From Blautia sp. (GTDB lineage Bacteria; Bacillota; Clostridia; Lachnospirales; Lachnospiraceae), in contig JAETNR010000009.1 in the NCBI GenBank assembly GCA_021772055.1, positions 40,833-104,832 of the forward strand: DNA of 64,000 nt, read 5' to 3'. Shown here piece after piece: positions 1-8,249 of this stretch (the stretch's first letter is position 1; each line of letters starts with the position of its first letter). The notes beneath the pieces were generated by a model. That model saw only the letters and a list, made by a program, of their open reading frames with translations. It made no database searches and was not told the origin of the DNA. The translations under genes and the position numbers were made by a program.

Positions 1-822
1 CCCCATCATCTGGTGGATGTGCTGGATCCCCGGGAGGAATTTCATATTGTCTGTTTTCAGAAAATGGCAAAAACAGCTATGGAGGAAATCTATGCCAAAG
101 GAAAGATTCCCATTCTGGTAGGGGGAACAGGATTTTATATCCAGGCCATTACCAGGGATATTGATTTTACTGAGGCTGTCCAGGAGGACGACTACCGCAG
201 GGAATTGGAAGCCATGGCAGAGAGCCGGGGAGCGGAGACCCTTCACCGGATGCTTGAGAAGGTGGATCCGGTCAGCGCAAAGGAGATTCATGCCAATAAT
301 GTAAAACGTGTGATCCGCGCACTGGAATTTTATCATCAGAACGGCACTCCCATTTCCGCCCATAATCAGGAGCAGAAGGAACACAAAAGCCCTTATAACC
401 TGGCTTATTTTGTGCTGAATGCCCCCAGGGAAATCCTTTATGAAAGAATTGACCAAAGGGTGGATGAGATGCTTAAGGAAGGTCTTTTAAAGGAAGTGGA
501 GGCCCTAAAGGCCATGGGCTTAAAAAAAGGCATGGTTTCCATGCAGGGACTGGGTTATAAAGAGATTTTATCCTATCTGGAGGGAGAATGCTCTCTGGAG
601 GAGGCTGTTACTGTTTTAAAACGGGATACCCGTCATTTTGCCAAAAGACAGCTTACCTGGTTTCGAAGAGAGCAGGACGTGATCTGGGTCAATAAGGATG
701 AATTCTGTTATGAAGACAGCCGTATTCTGGAATATATGCTTTCCATTTTAGAAGAGCGTGGAATCGGGATTACAAATACAGGAAGGAACGATATAAAATA
801 TGATGATGAAAGAAATGTATGA
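1..822 (+). CDS. miaA: tRNA dimethylallyltransferase MiaA (5' truncated by window edge)
   Basis: Transfers a dimethylallyl group to adenosine 37 of tRNAs that read U-initial codons. The reading frame is open from base 1 (PHHLVDVLDPREEF), so the P-loop N-terminus lies outside the window and about 273 residues remain. Visible family motifs are VGGTGFYIQAI, NNVKRVIRALEFY, MQGLGYKEIL and the C-terminal RDTRHFAKRQLTWFRR. The stop at 820-822 lies 23 bases inside the next gene, so the two are translationally linked. The C-terminus looks complete and normal. Confidence 0.95.
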   Translation, partial: PHHLVDVLDPREEFHIVCFQKMAKTAMEEIYAKGKIPILVGGTGFYIQAITRDIDFTEAVQEDDYRRELEAMAESRGAETLHRMLEKVDPVSAKEIHANNVKRVIRALEFYHQNGTPISAHNQEQKEHKSPYNLAYFVLNAPREILYERIDQRVDEMLKEGLLKEVEALKAMGLKKGMVSMQGLGYKEILSYLEGECSLEEAVTVLKRDTRHFAKRQLTWFRREQDVIWVNKDEFCYEDSRILEYMLSILEERGIGITNTGRNDIKYDDERNV

Positions 823-2083
823 ACAGCTGGGAATTTCTTCTCAGGTTTATGATTTTGGATATAAAATAGAGCAATCCTTAACGGAACGATTTGAGGAATT
901 TGACCGTATTGCGGAATACAATCAGATGAAGGTGCTTCATGCGATGCAGAAGAACCGTGTAAGCGCTGAATGTTTCCATTCTTCTTCAGGCTACGGATAC
1001 GATGATTTCGGCAGGGATACTCTGGAAAAGGTGTATGCAGATACCTTCCATACGGAGGCATGTCTGGTGCGTCCGCAGATTGCCTGCGGTACCCATGCCC
1101 TGGCCATTGCACTTTTCGGCAATCTTCGTCCCGGAGATGAACTGCTGGCACCTGCAGGAAAACCATACGATACGCTGGAGGAAGTGATCGGCATTCGTCC
1201 GTCAAAAGGCTCCCTGAAAGAATACGGCGTTACCTATCGTCAGGTAGATCTTCTCCCGGATGGCACTTTTGATTATGAGAGCATCCGCAAAGCCATTCAT
1301 GAAAAAACAAGGCTTGTGGAAATCCAGCGATCCAAGGGCTATATGACGCGCCCCTCTTTCTCTGTAAAAGAAATCGGAGAGCTGATCTCTTTTGTGAAGA
1401 GCATTAAGCCGGATGTGATCTGCATGGTAGACAACTGCTACGGCGAGTTTGTAGATATCGTTGAGCCAAGCGATGTGGGAGCAGATATGGTTGTGGGCTC
1501 TCTGATCAAGAATCCGGGAGGGGGACTTGCGCCCATCGGCGGATATATTGCAGGAACAAAGGAATGTGTGGAAAATGCTTCCTACCGTATGACCTGTCCG
1601 GGCCTTGGAATGGAAGTGGGAGCATCCCTTGGGGTAAACCGTTCCTTTTATCAGGGATTTTTCCTGGCACCTATGGTTACGAAGGGGGCATTAAAAGGTG
1701 CTGTTCTTGCGGCAAATATTTACGAACGGCTGGGATTCCCCGTAGTTCCCAATGGAACGGAGCCCCGCCAGGATATCATCCAGGCAGTGACTCTTGGCAC
1801 ACCGGAGGGTGTAATTGCATTCTGCCAGGGAATTCAGGCAGCAGCTCCGGTAGACAGTTATGTGGCGCCGGAACCCTGGGATATGCCGGGATACGATAGT
1901 AAGGTGATTATGGCAGCAGGTGCCTTTGTACAGGGATCTTCCATTGAACTTTCCGCAGACGGCCCCATGAAGCCGCCCTATGCGGTTTATTTCCAGGGAG
2001 GACTGACCTACGAGCATGCAAAACTTGGGGTACTTATGTCCTTACAGAAGATGATAGACAGGAAGCTTGTAAAACTGCCATAA
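800..2083 (+). CDS. PLP-dependent methionine gamma-lyase / aluminium-resistance family protein
   Basis: A 427-residue fold-type I PLP enzyme of the family annotated as methionine gamma-lyase-like or aluminium resistance protein. GSLIKNPGGGLAPIGGYIAG, around residue 234-253, holds the likely PLP lysine, and MVDNCYGEFV precedes it. Length is typical for the family. Three ATG codons stand in a row from position 800 behind a GGAAGG ribosome site at 781, inside the end of miaA. The miaA neighbourhood is common in Clostridia. The physiological substrate is unproven for this family. Confidence 0.88.
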   Translation: MMMKEMYEQLGISSQVYDFGYKIEQSLTERFEEFDRIAEYNQMKVLHAMQKNRVSAECFHSSSGYGYDDFGRDTLEKVYADTFHTEACLVRPQIACGTHALAIALFGNLRPGDELLAPAGKPYDTLEEVIGIRPSKGSLKEYGVTYRQVDLLPDGTFDYESIRKAIHEKTRLVEIQRSKGYMTRPSFSVKEIGELISFVKSIKPDVICMVDNCYGEFVDIVEPSDVGADMVVGSLIKNPGGGLAPIGGYIAGTKECVENASYRMTCPGLGMEVGASLGVNRSFYQGFFLAPMVTKGALKGAVLAANIYERLGFPVVPNGTEPRQDIIQAVTLGTPEGVIAFCQGIQAAAPVDSYVAPEPWDMPGYDSKVIMAAGAFVQGSSIELSADGPMKPPYAVYFQGGLTYEHAKLGVLMSLQKMIDRKLVKLP

Positions 2084-2120
2084 ATTGAATCGTGATAAAT
2101 TGCGGAAAGCAGGAGGAATG

Positions 2121-3335
2121 ATGGAAAAAAAGCGGGTTCTCGTTGTGGGCGGCGGTGCGGCCGGACTGATGGCTGCAATTGTGGCAGCAAGAGCAGGAGC
2201 TGCAGTAACGGTTTTGGAGCACAATGACCGGCCGGGAAGGAAAATCTGTGCCACAGGCAATGGCAAATGTAATCTGACCAATCTGGAAATGCCTTTCGAT
2301 GCTTTTCGGGGAACAGATCCTGCGTTTACGGAAAAAATCCTGGCACAATTTTCTGTGAAAAAGACGATTGATTTTTTTACAGAGCTTGGTATTTCTATTG
2401 TGAATAAAAACGGTTATCTGTATCCCCGAAGCGGCCAGGCTGCAAGTGTGACAGAGGTTCTCTGTATGGAAGCCGGAAGCTTAAAGGCAAAACTGAAAAC
2501 CAATGCCCATGTAAGAGAAGTGTTCTTTGAAAACGGACTCTGGAAAGCCCGGACAGAGGACTGGACTTATGAAGGGAATGCCCTGATCCTGGCTAATGGC
2601 TCCTGTGCATCCAATATTCCGGGGGCAGACGGAAGCGGCTACACCCTTGCAGAATCCCTGGGACACCGGATCGTAAGGCCTCTTCCTGCACTGACAGGGC
2701 TGAAATGCCAATGCATGTATTCCCAGGCAGGCAAAAAGAAAGGCAGCAGCTCCTTCGCTCTCTGGGCCGGTGTCCGCACAGAGGGAGAACTGACTCTTAT
2801 AATCGGAGGGGAGCCTTTGCGCAGGCAGAGAGGTGAACTTCAGCTTACAGACTACGGCATTTCCGGGATACCGGTATTTCAGTTAAGCCGCTATGCCATC
2901 CGCGCCGTTGAAGAGGGCAGGAAGGTGCAGATAAGGATCGATTTTCTGCCGGGGATTTCGAAGGAAGAACTTCACCGGCTTCTGGAGAACAGAAAAAAAG
3001 CCTGTCCTTACAAAAACACAAAGGAGATGCTTACCGGCCTGTTCCCGGATAAGCTGATTACTGTGCTTTGCCAGGCTCCTGATTTGGAAGAGGCAATCCG
3101 GGAGTTTCCTTTAAAAGTGACAAAAGGATTGGATTTTAAGCAGGCACAGGTATGCTCCGGCGGTGTGGATACGGATGAGATCCACCCGGAGACGATGGAA
3201 TCCAGGCTTCATCCGGGCCTTTATTTTGCCGGAGAGCTGGTGGATATTGACGGGACGTGCGGCGGTTATAATCTGCAATGGGCATGGTCCAGCGGAGCTG
3301 CCGCAGGTTTTTATGCAGCAAAGGAGACGAAATGA
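2121..3335 (+). CDS. BaiN/HI0933-family NAD(P)/FAD-dependent oxidoreductase
   Basis: About 404 residues. The N-terminal dinucleotide fold VLVVGGGAAGLMAAI is followed by GRKICATGNGKCNLTN, the hallmark of the HI0933-like flavoproteins. The C-terminal CGGYNLQWAWSSG closes the FAD site. AGGAGG at 2111-2116 points to ATG 2121 (4 bases away) or the adjacent ATG 2118; an upstream TTG at 2085 has no ribosome site. The stop overlaps the next start as ATGA. The family includes the bile-acid-modifying BaiN, but the substrate here cannot be inferred. Confidence 0.85.
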   Translation: MEKKRVLVVGGGAAGLMAAIVAARAGAAVTVLEHNDRPGRKICATGNGKCNLTNLEMPFDAFRGTDPAFTEKILAQFSVKKTIDFFTELGISIVNKNGYLYPRSGQAASVTEVLCMEAGSLKAKLKTNAHVREVFFENGLWKARTEDWTYEGNALILANGSCASNIPGADGSGYTLAESLGHRIVRPLPALTGLKCQCMYSQAGKKKGSSSFALWAGVRTEGELTLIIGGEPLRRQRGELQLTDYGISGIPVFQLSRYAIRAVEEGRKVQIRIDFLPGISKEELHRLLENRKKACPYKNTKEMLTGLFPDKLITVLCQAPDLEEAIREFPLKVTKGLDFKQAQVCSGGVDTDEIHPETMESRLHPGLYFAGELVDIDGTCGGYNLQWAWSSGAAAGFYAAKETK

Positions 3336-4918
3336 TTCGAATAACCCAAATGAAGCTTCCTGTTACCCATACAAAGGAGGCATTGAAAGAAAAGATTGCA
3401 AAAACCCTCCGGTGCGGGAAGCTGCCCTTTACTTATGAAATCCGAAGGCAGTCTCTGGACGCACGCCATAAAAACGATAAAAAATTTGTTTATACAGTGG
3501 ATGTGTTTTTTCAGGATGAAAAGAAGATTTCTAAGAAGGTTTACAATAACAACATTATGTCAATCAAAGAAGAACCATACCATTTTCCAAAACCAGGAGA
3601 GGAGTCCCTTGATTTTCCGCCTGTGATTGTAGGAAGCGGACCGGCAGGGATTTTTTGTGCGTGGTATCTTGCAAGAGCAGGATACCGGCCCATTGTCCTG
3701 GAACGGGGAGAGGAAGCGCGAAAGCGCCAGGAGCGTGTAAATGACTTCTGGAAAAACGGGATTCTGGATCCGGATTCCAATGTGCAGTTCGGGGAGGGCG
3801 GTGCAGGAACTTTTTCTGACGGAAAGCTGAATACCCTGGTAAAAGATTCTTTTGGAAGAAATCAGGAAGTTCTGAAGCGGTTTGTAGAGGCAGGGGCAAG
3901 CCCGGAAATCCTTTATCAGCAAAAGCCCCATCTTGGCACAGATGTGCTGGTGAGAATCGTAGAAACCCTGCGTCATCAGATTGAAGAAATGGGCGGCTCC
4001 TTCCGGTTCCGAAGCAAAGTAACGGATCTTCGGATAGAACAGGGGGCACTGAAGGCAGTGGTAATCAATGAAACCGAGGTGCTTCCTGCCAGTGTGTGCG
4101 TGCTTGCCATCGGGCACAGTGCAAGAGATACCTTTGGAATGCTTCATGACAGGGGTATTTGTATGGAGCCAAAGTCCTTTGCTGTGGGGCTTCGGATAGA
4201 GCATCCCCAGAAGTTGATCAATGAGGAGCTTTACGGGGAACCGGAGAATGAGATTCTGGGAGCTGCCAGCTATAAAGTGACCCATACCTGCAAGAATGGA
4301 AGAGGAGTGTATTCCTTTTGTATGTGTCCCGGAGGCTTTGTGGTAAATGCTTCCTCAGAGCCCGGGATGCTTGCAGTCAATGGCATGAGCTATCAGGCCA
4401 GGGATGGAGAAAACGCCAACAGCGCTCTGATCGTAACCGTGACTCCGGAGGATTTTCCGGAAGAGGGACCTTTGGGTGGAATTGCGTTTCAGCGGCTGCT
4501 GGAGAAAAGAGCCTGGGAAGCAGGAAAAGGAAAGATTCCTGTGCAGACCTTCAAAGACTACCGGATGCATCAGGCATCTGTCTCTTTTGGCACAGTATGT
4601 CCGAAGATCAAAGGGGCTTATACGCTTTCGGATGTGCGCTCTATTCTGCCAAAGGAAATCGGGGATTCCATTGAAGAGGGAATCCTTTCCTTCGGAGAAA
4701 AGCTGAAAGGCTTTGACAGAGAGGATGCGCTGCTCAGCGGTGTGGAAAGCAGAACCTCCTCTCCTGTACGCATGGTCAGGGACAAAGACCTGGCAGCCAA
4801 TATCCGGGGAATCTATCCCTGCGGGGAAGGAGCCGGCTATGCAGGGGGGATTACAAGCGCAGCCATGGATGGTATAAAAATTGCAGAAAGCATTTCTAAA
4901 AAATATAGAAATTTCTAG
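3332..4918 (+). CDS. FAD-dependent dehydrogenase (COG2509-type)
   Basis: 528 residues. An N-terminal domain of about 90 residues (VTHTKEALKEKIAKTLRC) precedes a classical FAD-binding motif VIVGSGPAGIFCAWYLARAG. Further family signatures are QFGEGGAGTFSDGKLNT and the C-terminal PCGEGAGYAGGITSAAMDG. ATG 3332 overlaps the previous TGA as ATGA, with AAGGAGA just upstream, so the two flavoproteins are co-translated. The family is widespread in Clostridia; the reaction is unknown. Confidence 0.85.
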   Translation: MIRITQMKLPVTHTKEALKEKIAKTLRCGKLPFTYEIRRQSLDARHKNDKKFVYTVDVFFQDEKKISKKVYNNNIMSIKEEPYHFPKPGEESLDFPPVIVGSGPAGIFCAWYLARAGYRPIVLERGEEARKRQERVNDFWKNGILDPDSNVQFGEGGAGTFSDGKLNTLVKDSFGRNQEVLKRFVEAGASPEILYQQKPHLGTDVLVRIVETLRHQIEEMGGSFRFRSKVTDLRIEQGALKAVVINETEVLPASVCVLAIGHSARDTFGMLHDRGICMEPKSFAVGLRIEHPQKLINEELYGEPENEILGAASYKVTHTCKNGRGVYSFCMCPGGFVVNASSEPGMLAVNGMSYQARDGENANSALIVTVTPEDFPEEGPLGGIAFQRLLEKRAWEAGKGKIPVQTFKDYRMHQASVSFGTVCPKIKGAYTLSDVRSILPKEIGDSIEEGILSFGEKLKGFDREDALLSGVESRTSSPVRMVRDKDLAANIRGIYPCGEGAGYAGGITSAAMDGIKIAESISKKYRNF

Positions 4919-5000
4919 GAGAGAGTGTACATCCATTTTAATTTATGCTAAAATGTTTCTGTTATTCTTACCCGTTTATGAGAGCGGCAGGTAACAGATT

Positions 5001-5714
5001 ATGCAAAAAACGATCAGGGAACTGCCGGCATCAGAGAGGCCATACGAGAAATGTCTGAAAAACGGTCCGGGAGCTTTGAGCGACAGTGAGCTTCTTGCGG
5101 TGATTTTGAAGAACGGAGTCAAAGGCAGCAGTTCCATAGATCTTGCAAATGAGATTTTAAATACAGCAGAAAATACTCCATATGCCGGTCTTCTGGGATT
5201 GATGCATCTTTCTTTGAAGGAATTGATGAAAATCAAGGGTGTGGGCCAGGTGAAGGCGATCCAGTTGAAATGTATCGGGGAGCTGTCTAAGCGGATCGCG
5301 GCTACCAGTGCCAGCCTGCATCTTTCCATGAGTCATCCTGAGACCATTGCACAATATTATATGGAGCAGCTTCGTCATGAGGAAAAGGAAATTCTGATCT
5401 TAATGATGCTGGACAGCGGCATGCACCTGCTGGGAGAACAGGTTCTTTCCACAGGGACGGTCAATGCATCGTTGGTGACGCCCAGGGAAGTTTTTCTGGA
5501 GGCACTTCGTTATCATGCGGTCAGCGTGGTAATGATCCATAACCATCCAAGCGGGATTCCGACACCCAGTGATGAAGATCTCCAGATTACCGAACGAATC
5601 TACCATACAGGGGAAATGTTAGGGATTCACCTGGTGGATCACATTATTATCGGGGATCAGCGTTATGTCAGCTTTATGGAACAGGGGATATTGAAGGGGT
5701 ATGCCGGTGCGTAG
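5001..5714 (+). CDS. radC: RadC/JAB-domain protein
   Basis: 237 residues with the two RadC parts: an N-terminal helix-hairpin-helix-like region (MKIKGVGQVKAIQLKC, near residues 75-90) and a C-terminal JAMM metalloprotease-like domain with HNHPSGIPTPSDED. Length matches the family (about 225-240). A diffuse leader of 82 bases separates it from the dehydrogenase. Its cellular role is uncertain; the historical DNA-repair assignment was withdrawn for E. coli RadC. It sits directly ahead of the mre operon, as in many Firmicutes. Confidence 0.93.
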   Translation: MQKTIRELPASERPYEKCLKNGPGALSDSELLAVILKNGVKGSSSIDLANEILNTAENTPYAGLLGLMHLSLKELMKIKGVGQVKAIQLKCIGELSKRIAATSASLHLSMSHPETIAQYYMEQLRHEEKEILILMMLDSGMHLLGEQVLSTGTVNASLVTPREVFLEALRYHAVSVVMIHNHPSGIPTPSDEDLQITERIYHTGEMLGIHLVDHIIIGDQRYVSFMEQGILKGYAGA

Positions 5715-5778
5715 CTTCCGTTGGCGGGGTTAGGTGGAAGCAGGACATGGCGTACATTATAATTGAAGGGACAGAGAT

Positions 5779-6792
5779 ATGCTGTTTAGAAATACATATG
5801 GGATAGATCTTGGCAACAGTACCATGAAAGTCTATTCCGCTCTGCGAAACAAAACCTTTTTAGAAAAGAATATGATCGCGTCCAGAGGGCGCACCATTAT
5901 CGCCGTGGGCAATGAGGCTTATGAAATGTATGAGAAGGCACCTTCCAATATTTCGGTCAGTTCGCCGATGGCTTTTGGTATGATTGCCGATACGGAGCTT
6001 CAGGAGATCGCACTTTACAGCATGTTAAAGAGAATCGACAGGATCATCCGCTTTGGTTCAGATATTTATTTTTCCGTTCCCCTTGATATGACTGCAGTGG
6101 AGAAGCGGGCCTATTACCATGTGGCAAATGGACACTGGCTTCGCAAGAACCGGGTTTTCATGGTGGAAGCGCCCATTGCAGATGCCATTGCCATGGGGGT
6201 GGATCCGGAGAAAAAAGAAGGCAGCATGATCGTCAATATCGGAGCACAGAGCACCCAGTTTTCCATCATCACAGACGGACGGATCATTATCAGCAAAAAG
6301 ATATCCATTGGCGGCCGTCAGATGAATGAGTCCATATGCAGTGAAGTACGCAAGCGTTACAGTCTCCAGCTTGGAACAAGAACAGGAAAACGTTTAAAGC
6401 TTGTGATGGGAAGGCTGAGTGACCAGCGTAAGGATGCCAGAAAGGTTGTGGGAATCGACAGCATTTCCGGACTTCCCAGGGAAGAGGTGATTTCTTCGTA
6501 TGTGGTAAACGCAGGGATCATGAACTGCGTCAATGAAATTGCAGGAGAAATGAAAACCTTCCTGGAAAGAATCCCTCCGCAGATTTCTTATCAGATTGCA
6601 AAAGAGGGAATTTATCTGACAGGAGGAAGCACACGGCTTCCATACATAGATAATTATCTGGCAAGCTATACGGGTTATGCCTTTAACTTATCGGATCTTT
6701 ACGAAACCTCCGCTGTCTGCGGCCTGGAAAAGATCATTCGCAGCAGGGAACTAAGAAAATGGGCACAGTCCATCAAACAACGAAAATTATAA
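5779..6792 (+). CDS. mreB: MreB-like rod-shape actin homologue (divergent)
   Basis: Bacterial actin that organises lateral wall synthesis. 337 residues, normal length. Phosphate-1 motif YGIDLGNSTMKVY and adenosine motif YLTGGSTRLPYI are clear. The phosphate-2 loop reads VNIGAQSTQFSII where classical MreB has a D-I-G-G-G-T-T-like motif, so the conserved Asp is Asn here. The assignment rests on actin-fold motifs and on mreC-mreD following directly. A second, more canonical MreB/Mbl may exist elsewhere in the genome. Confidence 0.88.
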   Translation: MLFRNTYGIDLGNSTMKVYSALRNKTFLEKNMIASRGRTIIAVGNEAYEMYEKAPSNISVSSPMAFGMIADTELQEIALYSMLKRIDRIIRFGSDIYFSVPLDMTAVEKRAYYHVANGHWLRKNRVFMVEAPIADAIAMGVDPEKKEGSMIVNIGAQSTQFSIITDGRIIISKKISIGGRQMNESICSEVRKRYSLQLGTRTGKRLKLVMGRLSDQRKDARKVVGIDSISGLPREEVISSYVVNAGIMNCVNEIAGEMKTFLERIPPQISYQIAKEGIYLTGGSTRLPYIDNYLASYTGYAFNLSDLYETSAVCGLEKIIRSRELRKWAQSIKQRKL

Positions 6793-6832
6793 CTTTTTTT
6801 ATAGATAGAATCTTTTAGGGGAATGATATTAC

Positions 6833-7732
6833 ATGAAAAACCTGAAAAAGAAATCACATTTTCGAATTAATTTAAAAAGCAAACACCTGCTTGGAATTAT
6901 GACGCTGTTTTGTGTCAGTACCATTGCGGCGACTTTTGCTTCCGGAATCACTACAGCGCCCTTAAAGGATGCTGCCGGGATGATCATTGTTCCTTTTGAG
7001 AACAGTATCAGCCGGATCGGTGCCTGGCTTACCGAAACCAGAGACAGTTTCCAGGAGAAACAGACTCTGATAGCGGAAAATGAGAGCCTGAAGGCGGAAA
7101 TTGACAGCCTGACTACCCAGAACAATAAGCTTCTCCAGGATCAGGCAGAGCTGGAGCGGTTAAAACAGCTTTACAATCTGGATGAAGAATATGCGGAATA
7201 TCCCAAAGTGGCTGCAAGGATCATCTCCAAGGATCCTGGGAACTGGTATGATACCTTTACCATAAACCGGGGCTCTGATGACGGAATCCGGGTAGATAAT
7301 AATGTGATCGCAGGGAAGGGACTTGTGGGAATCATTACATCCGTGGGTCCTCACTGGGCCACAGTCCGTTCCATCATTGACGACAGCAGCAATGTGGTTG
7401 CCATGACGGTTTCTACTTCCGATAACTGTGTCGTAACAGGAGACTTGGAGCTGATCGATGAAGGGAAACTAAGCTTTCATCAGCTTTATGACCAGGAGGA
7501 TCAGGTTACCATAGGGGAACGGCTGGTAACCTCCAATATAAGTGAAAAGTATCTGGAGGGATTATTTATCGGCTATGTAAGTGAAGTGGAGCTGGAAAGC
7601 AATAATCTGACCAAAGCGGGCACCGTGGTAACTCCTGTAGACTTTCAGCATCTGAAGGATGTTTTTGTCATTACAGTGAATAAGCAGGATGCCGGCAGTC
7701 AGGGAACGGAGGGCAGTTCAGATGAAGAGTAA
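6833..7732 (+). CDS. mreC: Rod shape-determining protein MreC
   Basis: 299 residues. A basic N-terminus (KKKSHFRINLKSKH) is followed by one membrane helix (about 23-43), a coiled coil near residues 65-115 rich in E, L, K and Q, and the beta-rich extracellular domain (GVRVDNNVIAGKGLVGII, RLVTSNISEKYLEGLFIG) that scaffolds the elongasome. The C-terminal tail is Ser/Gly/Glu rich. Its 3' end overlaps mreD by 11 bases. Confidence 0.93.
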   Translation: MKNLKKKSHFRINLKSKHLLGIMTLFCVSTIAATFASGITTAPLKDAAGMIIVPFENSISRIGAWLTETRDSFQEKQTLIAENESLKAEIDSLTTQNNKLLQDQAELERLKQLYNLDEEYAEYPKVAARIISKDPGNWYDTFTINRGSDDGIRVDNNVIAGKGLVGIITSVGPHWATVRSIIDDSSNVVAMTVSTSDNCVVTGDLELIDEGKLSFHQLYDQEDQVTIGERLVTSNISEKYLEGLFIGYVSEVELESNNLTKAGTVVTPVDFQHLKDVFVITVNKQDAGSQGTEGSSDEE

Positions 7733-8249
7733 ACTGGTCCTTTTAGGAACAATCCTGGTCTGTTTTTTGCTGCAGTGTACTTTGCTTCACCTCATTTCCA
7801 TTGGTTCCATTACGCCGAATCTGATGCTGATCCTCTGTGTGTCCATGGGGCTGATGCGAGGAAGGAAATGCGGCATGTGGACGGGTTTTTTTTCAGGGCT
7901 TCTCATTGATCTGTTTTACGGATCCCTGTTTGGGTTTTATGCCCTGATTTATATGTACTGCGGATTTTTCAGCGGCTATGCCTGCAGGATCTACTATGAT
8001 AATGATATCAAGGTGCCTCTGGCGCTGACGGCAATCGCAGATGTTTTATACAATCTGGCAGTATATGCGCTGCAGTTTCTGCTTCGGGGACGCCTGGGGC
8101 TTTCTACATACCTTATGCGGATCATTCTGCCGGAGGTTTTTTATACAGTGTTTGTAACACTGTTGGTTTATCGCGTATTTTACTATGTAAACTATCATTT
8201 TATGAGTGCTACCAGGAAAGAAAGTGAGTCAATTTGGGTTCTAAAATAA
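7722..8249 (+). CDS. mreD: Rod shape-determining protein MreD
   Basis: 175 residues, a small integral membrane protein with about five hydrophobic helices, including TPNLMLILCVSMGLMRG, the region conserved in MreD. It partners MreC and the PBP2/RodA synthase. ATG 7722 follows GGAGGG at about 7708; a longer frame from 7689 would start inside mreC without a ribosome site. Its last bases overlap the mrdA start region. Confidence 0.9.
   Translation: MKSKLVLLGTILVCFLLQCTLLHLISIGSITPNLMLILCVSMGLMRGRKCGMWTGFFSGLLIDLFYGSLFGFYALIYMYCGFFSGYACRIYYDNDIKVPLALTAIADVLYNLAVYALQFLLRGRLGLSTYLMRIILPEVFYTVFVTLLVYRVFYYVNYHFMSATRKESESIWVLK

Noticed and set aside
3560..4285. 241-codon frame antisense to the FAD dehydrogenase
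   Set aside because: Entirely inside a well-supported gene and without family motifs.
5758..5763. TATAAT just upstream of mreB as a promoter
   Set aside because: It lies 16 bases from the start codon, would remove the ribosome site from the transcript, and has no -35 box.
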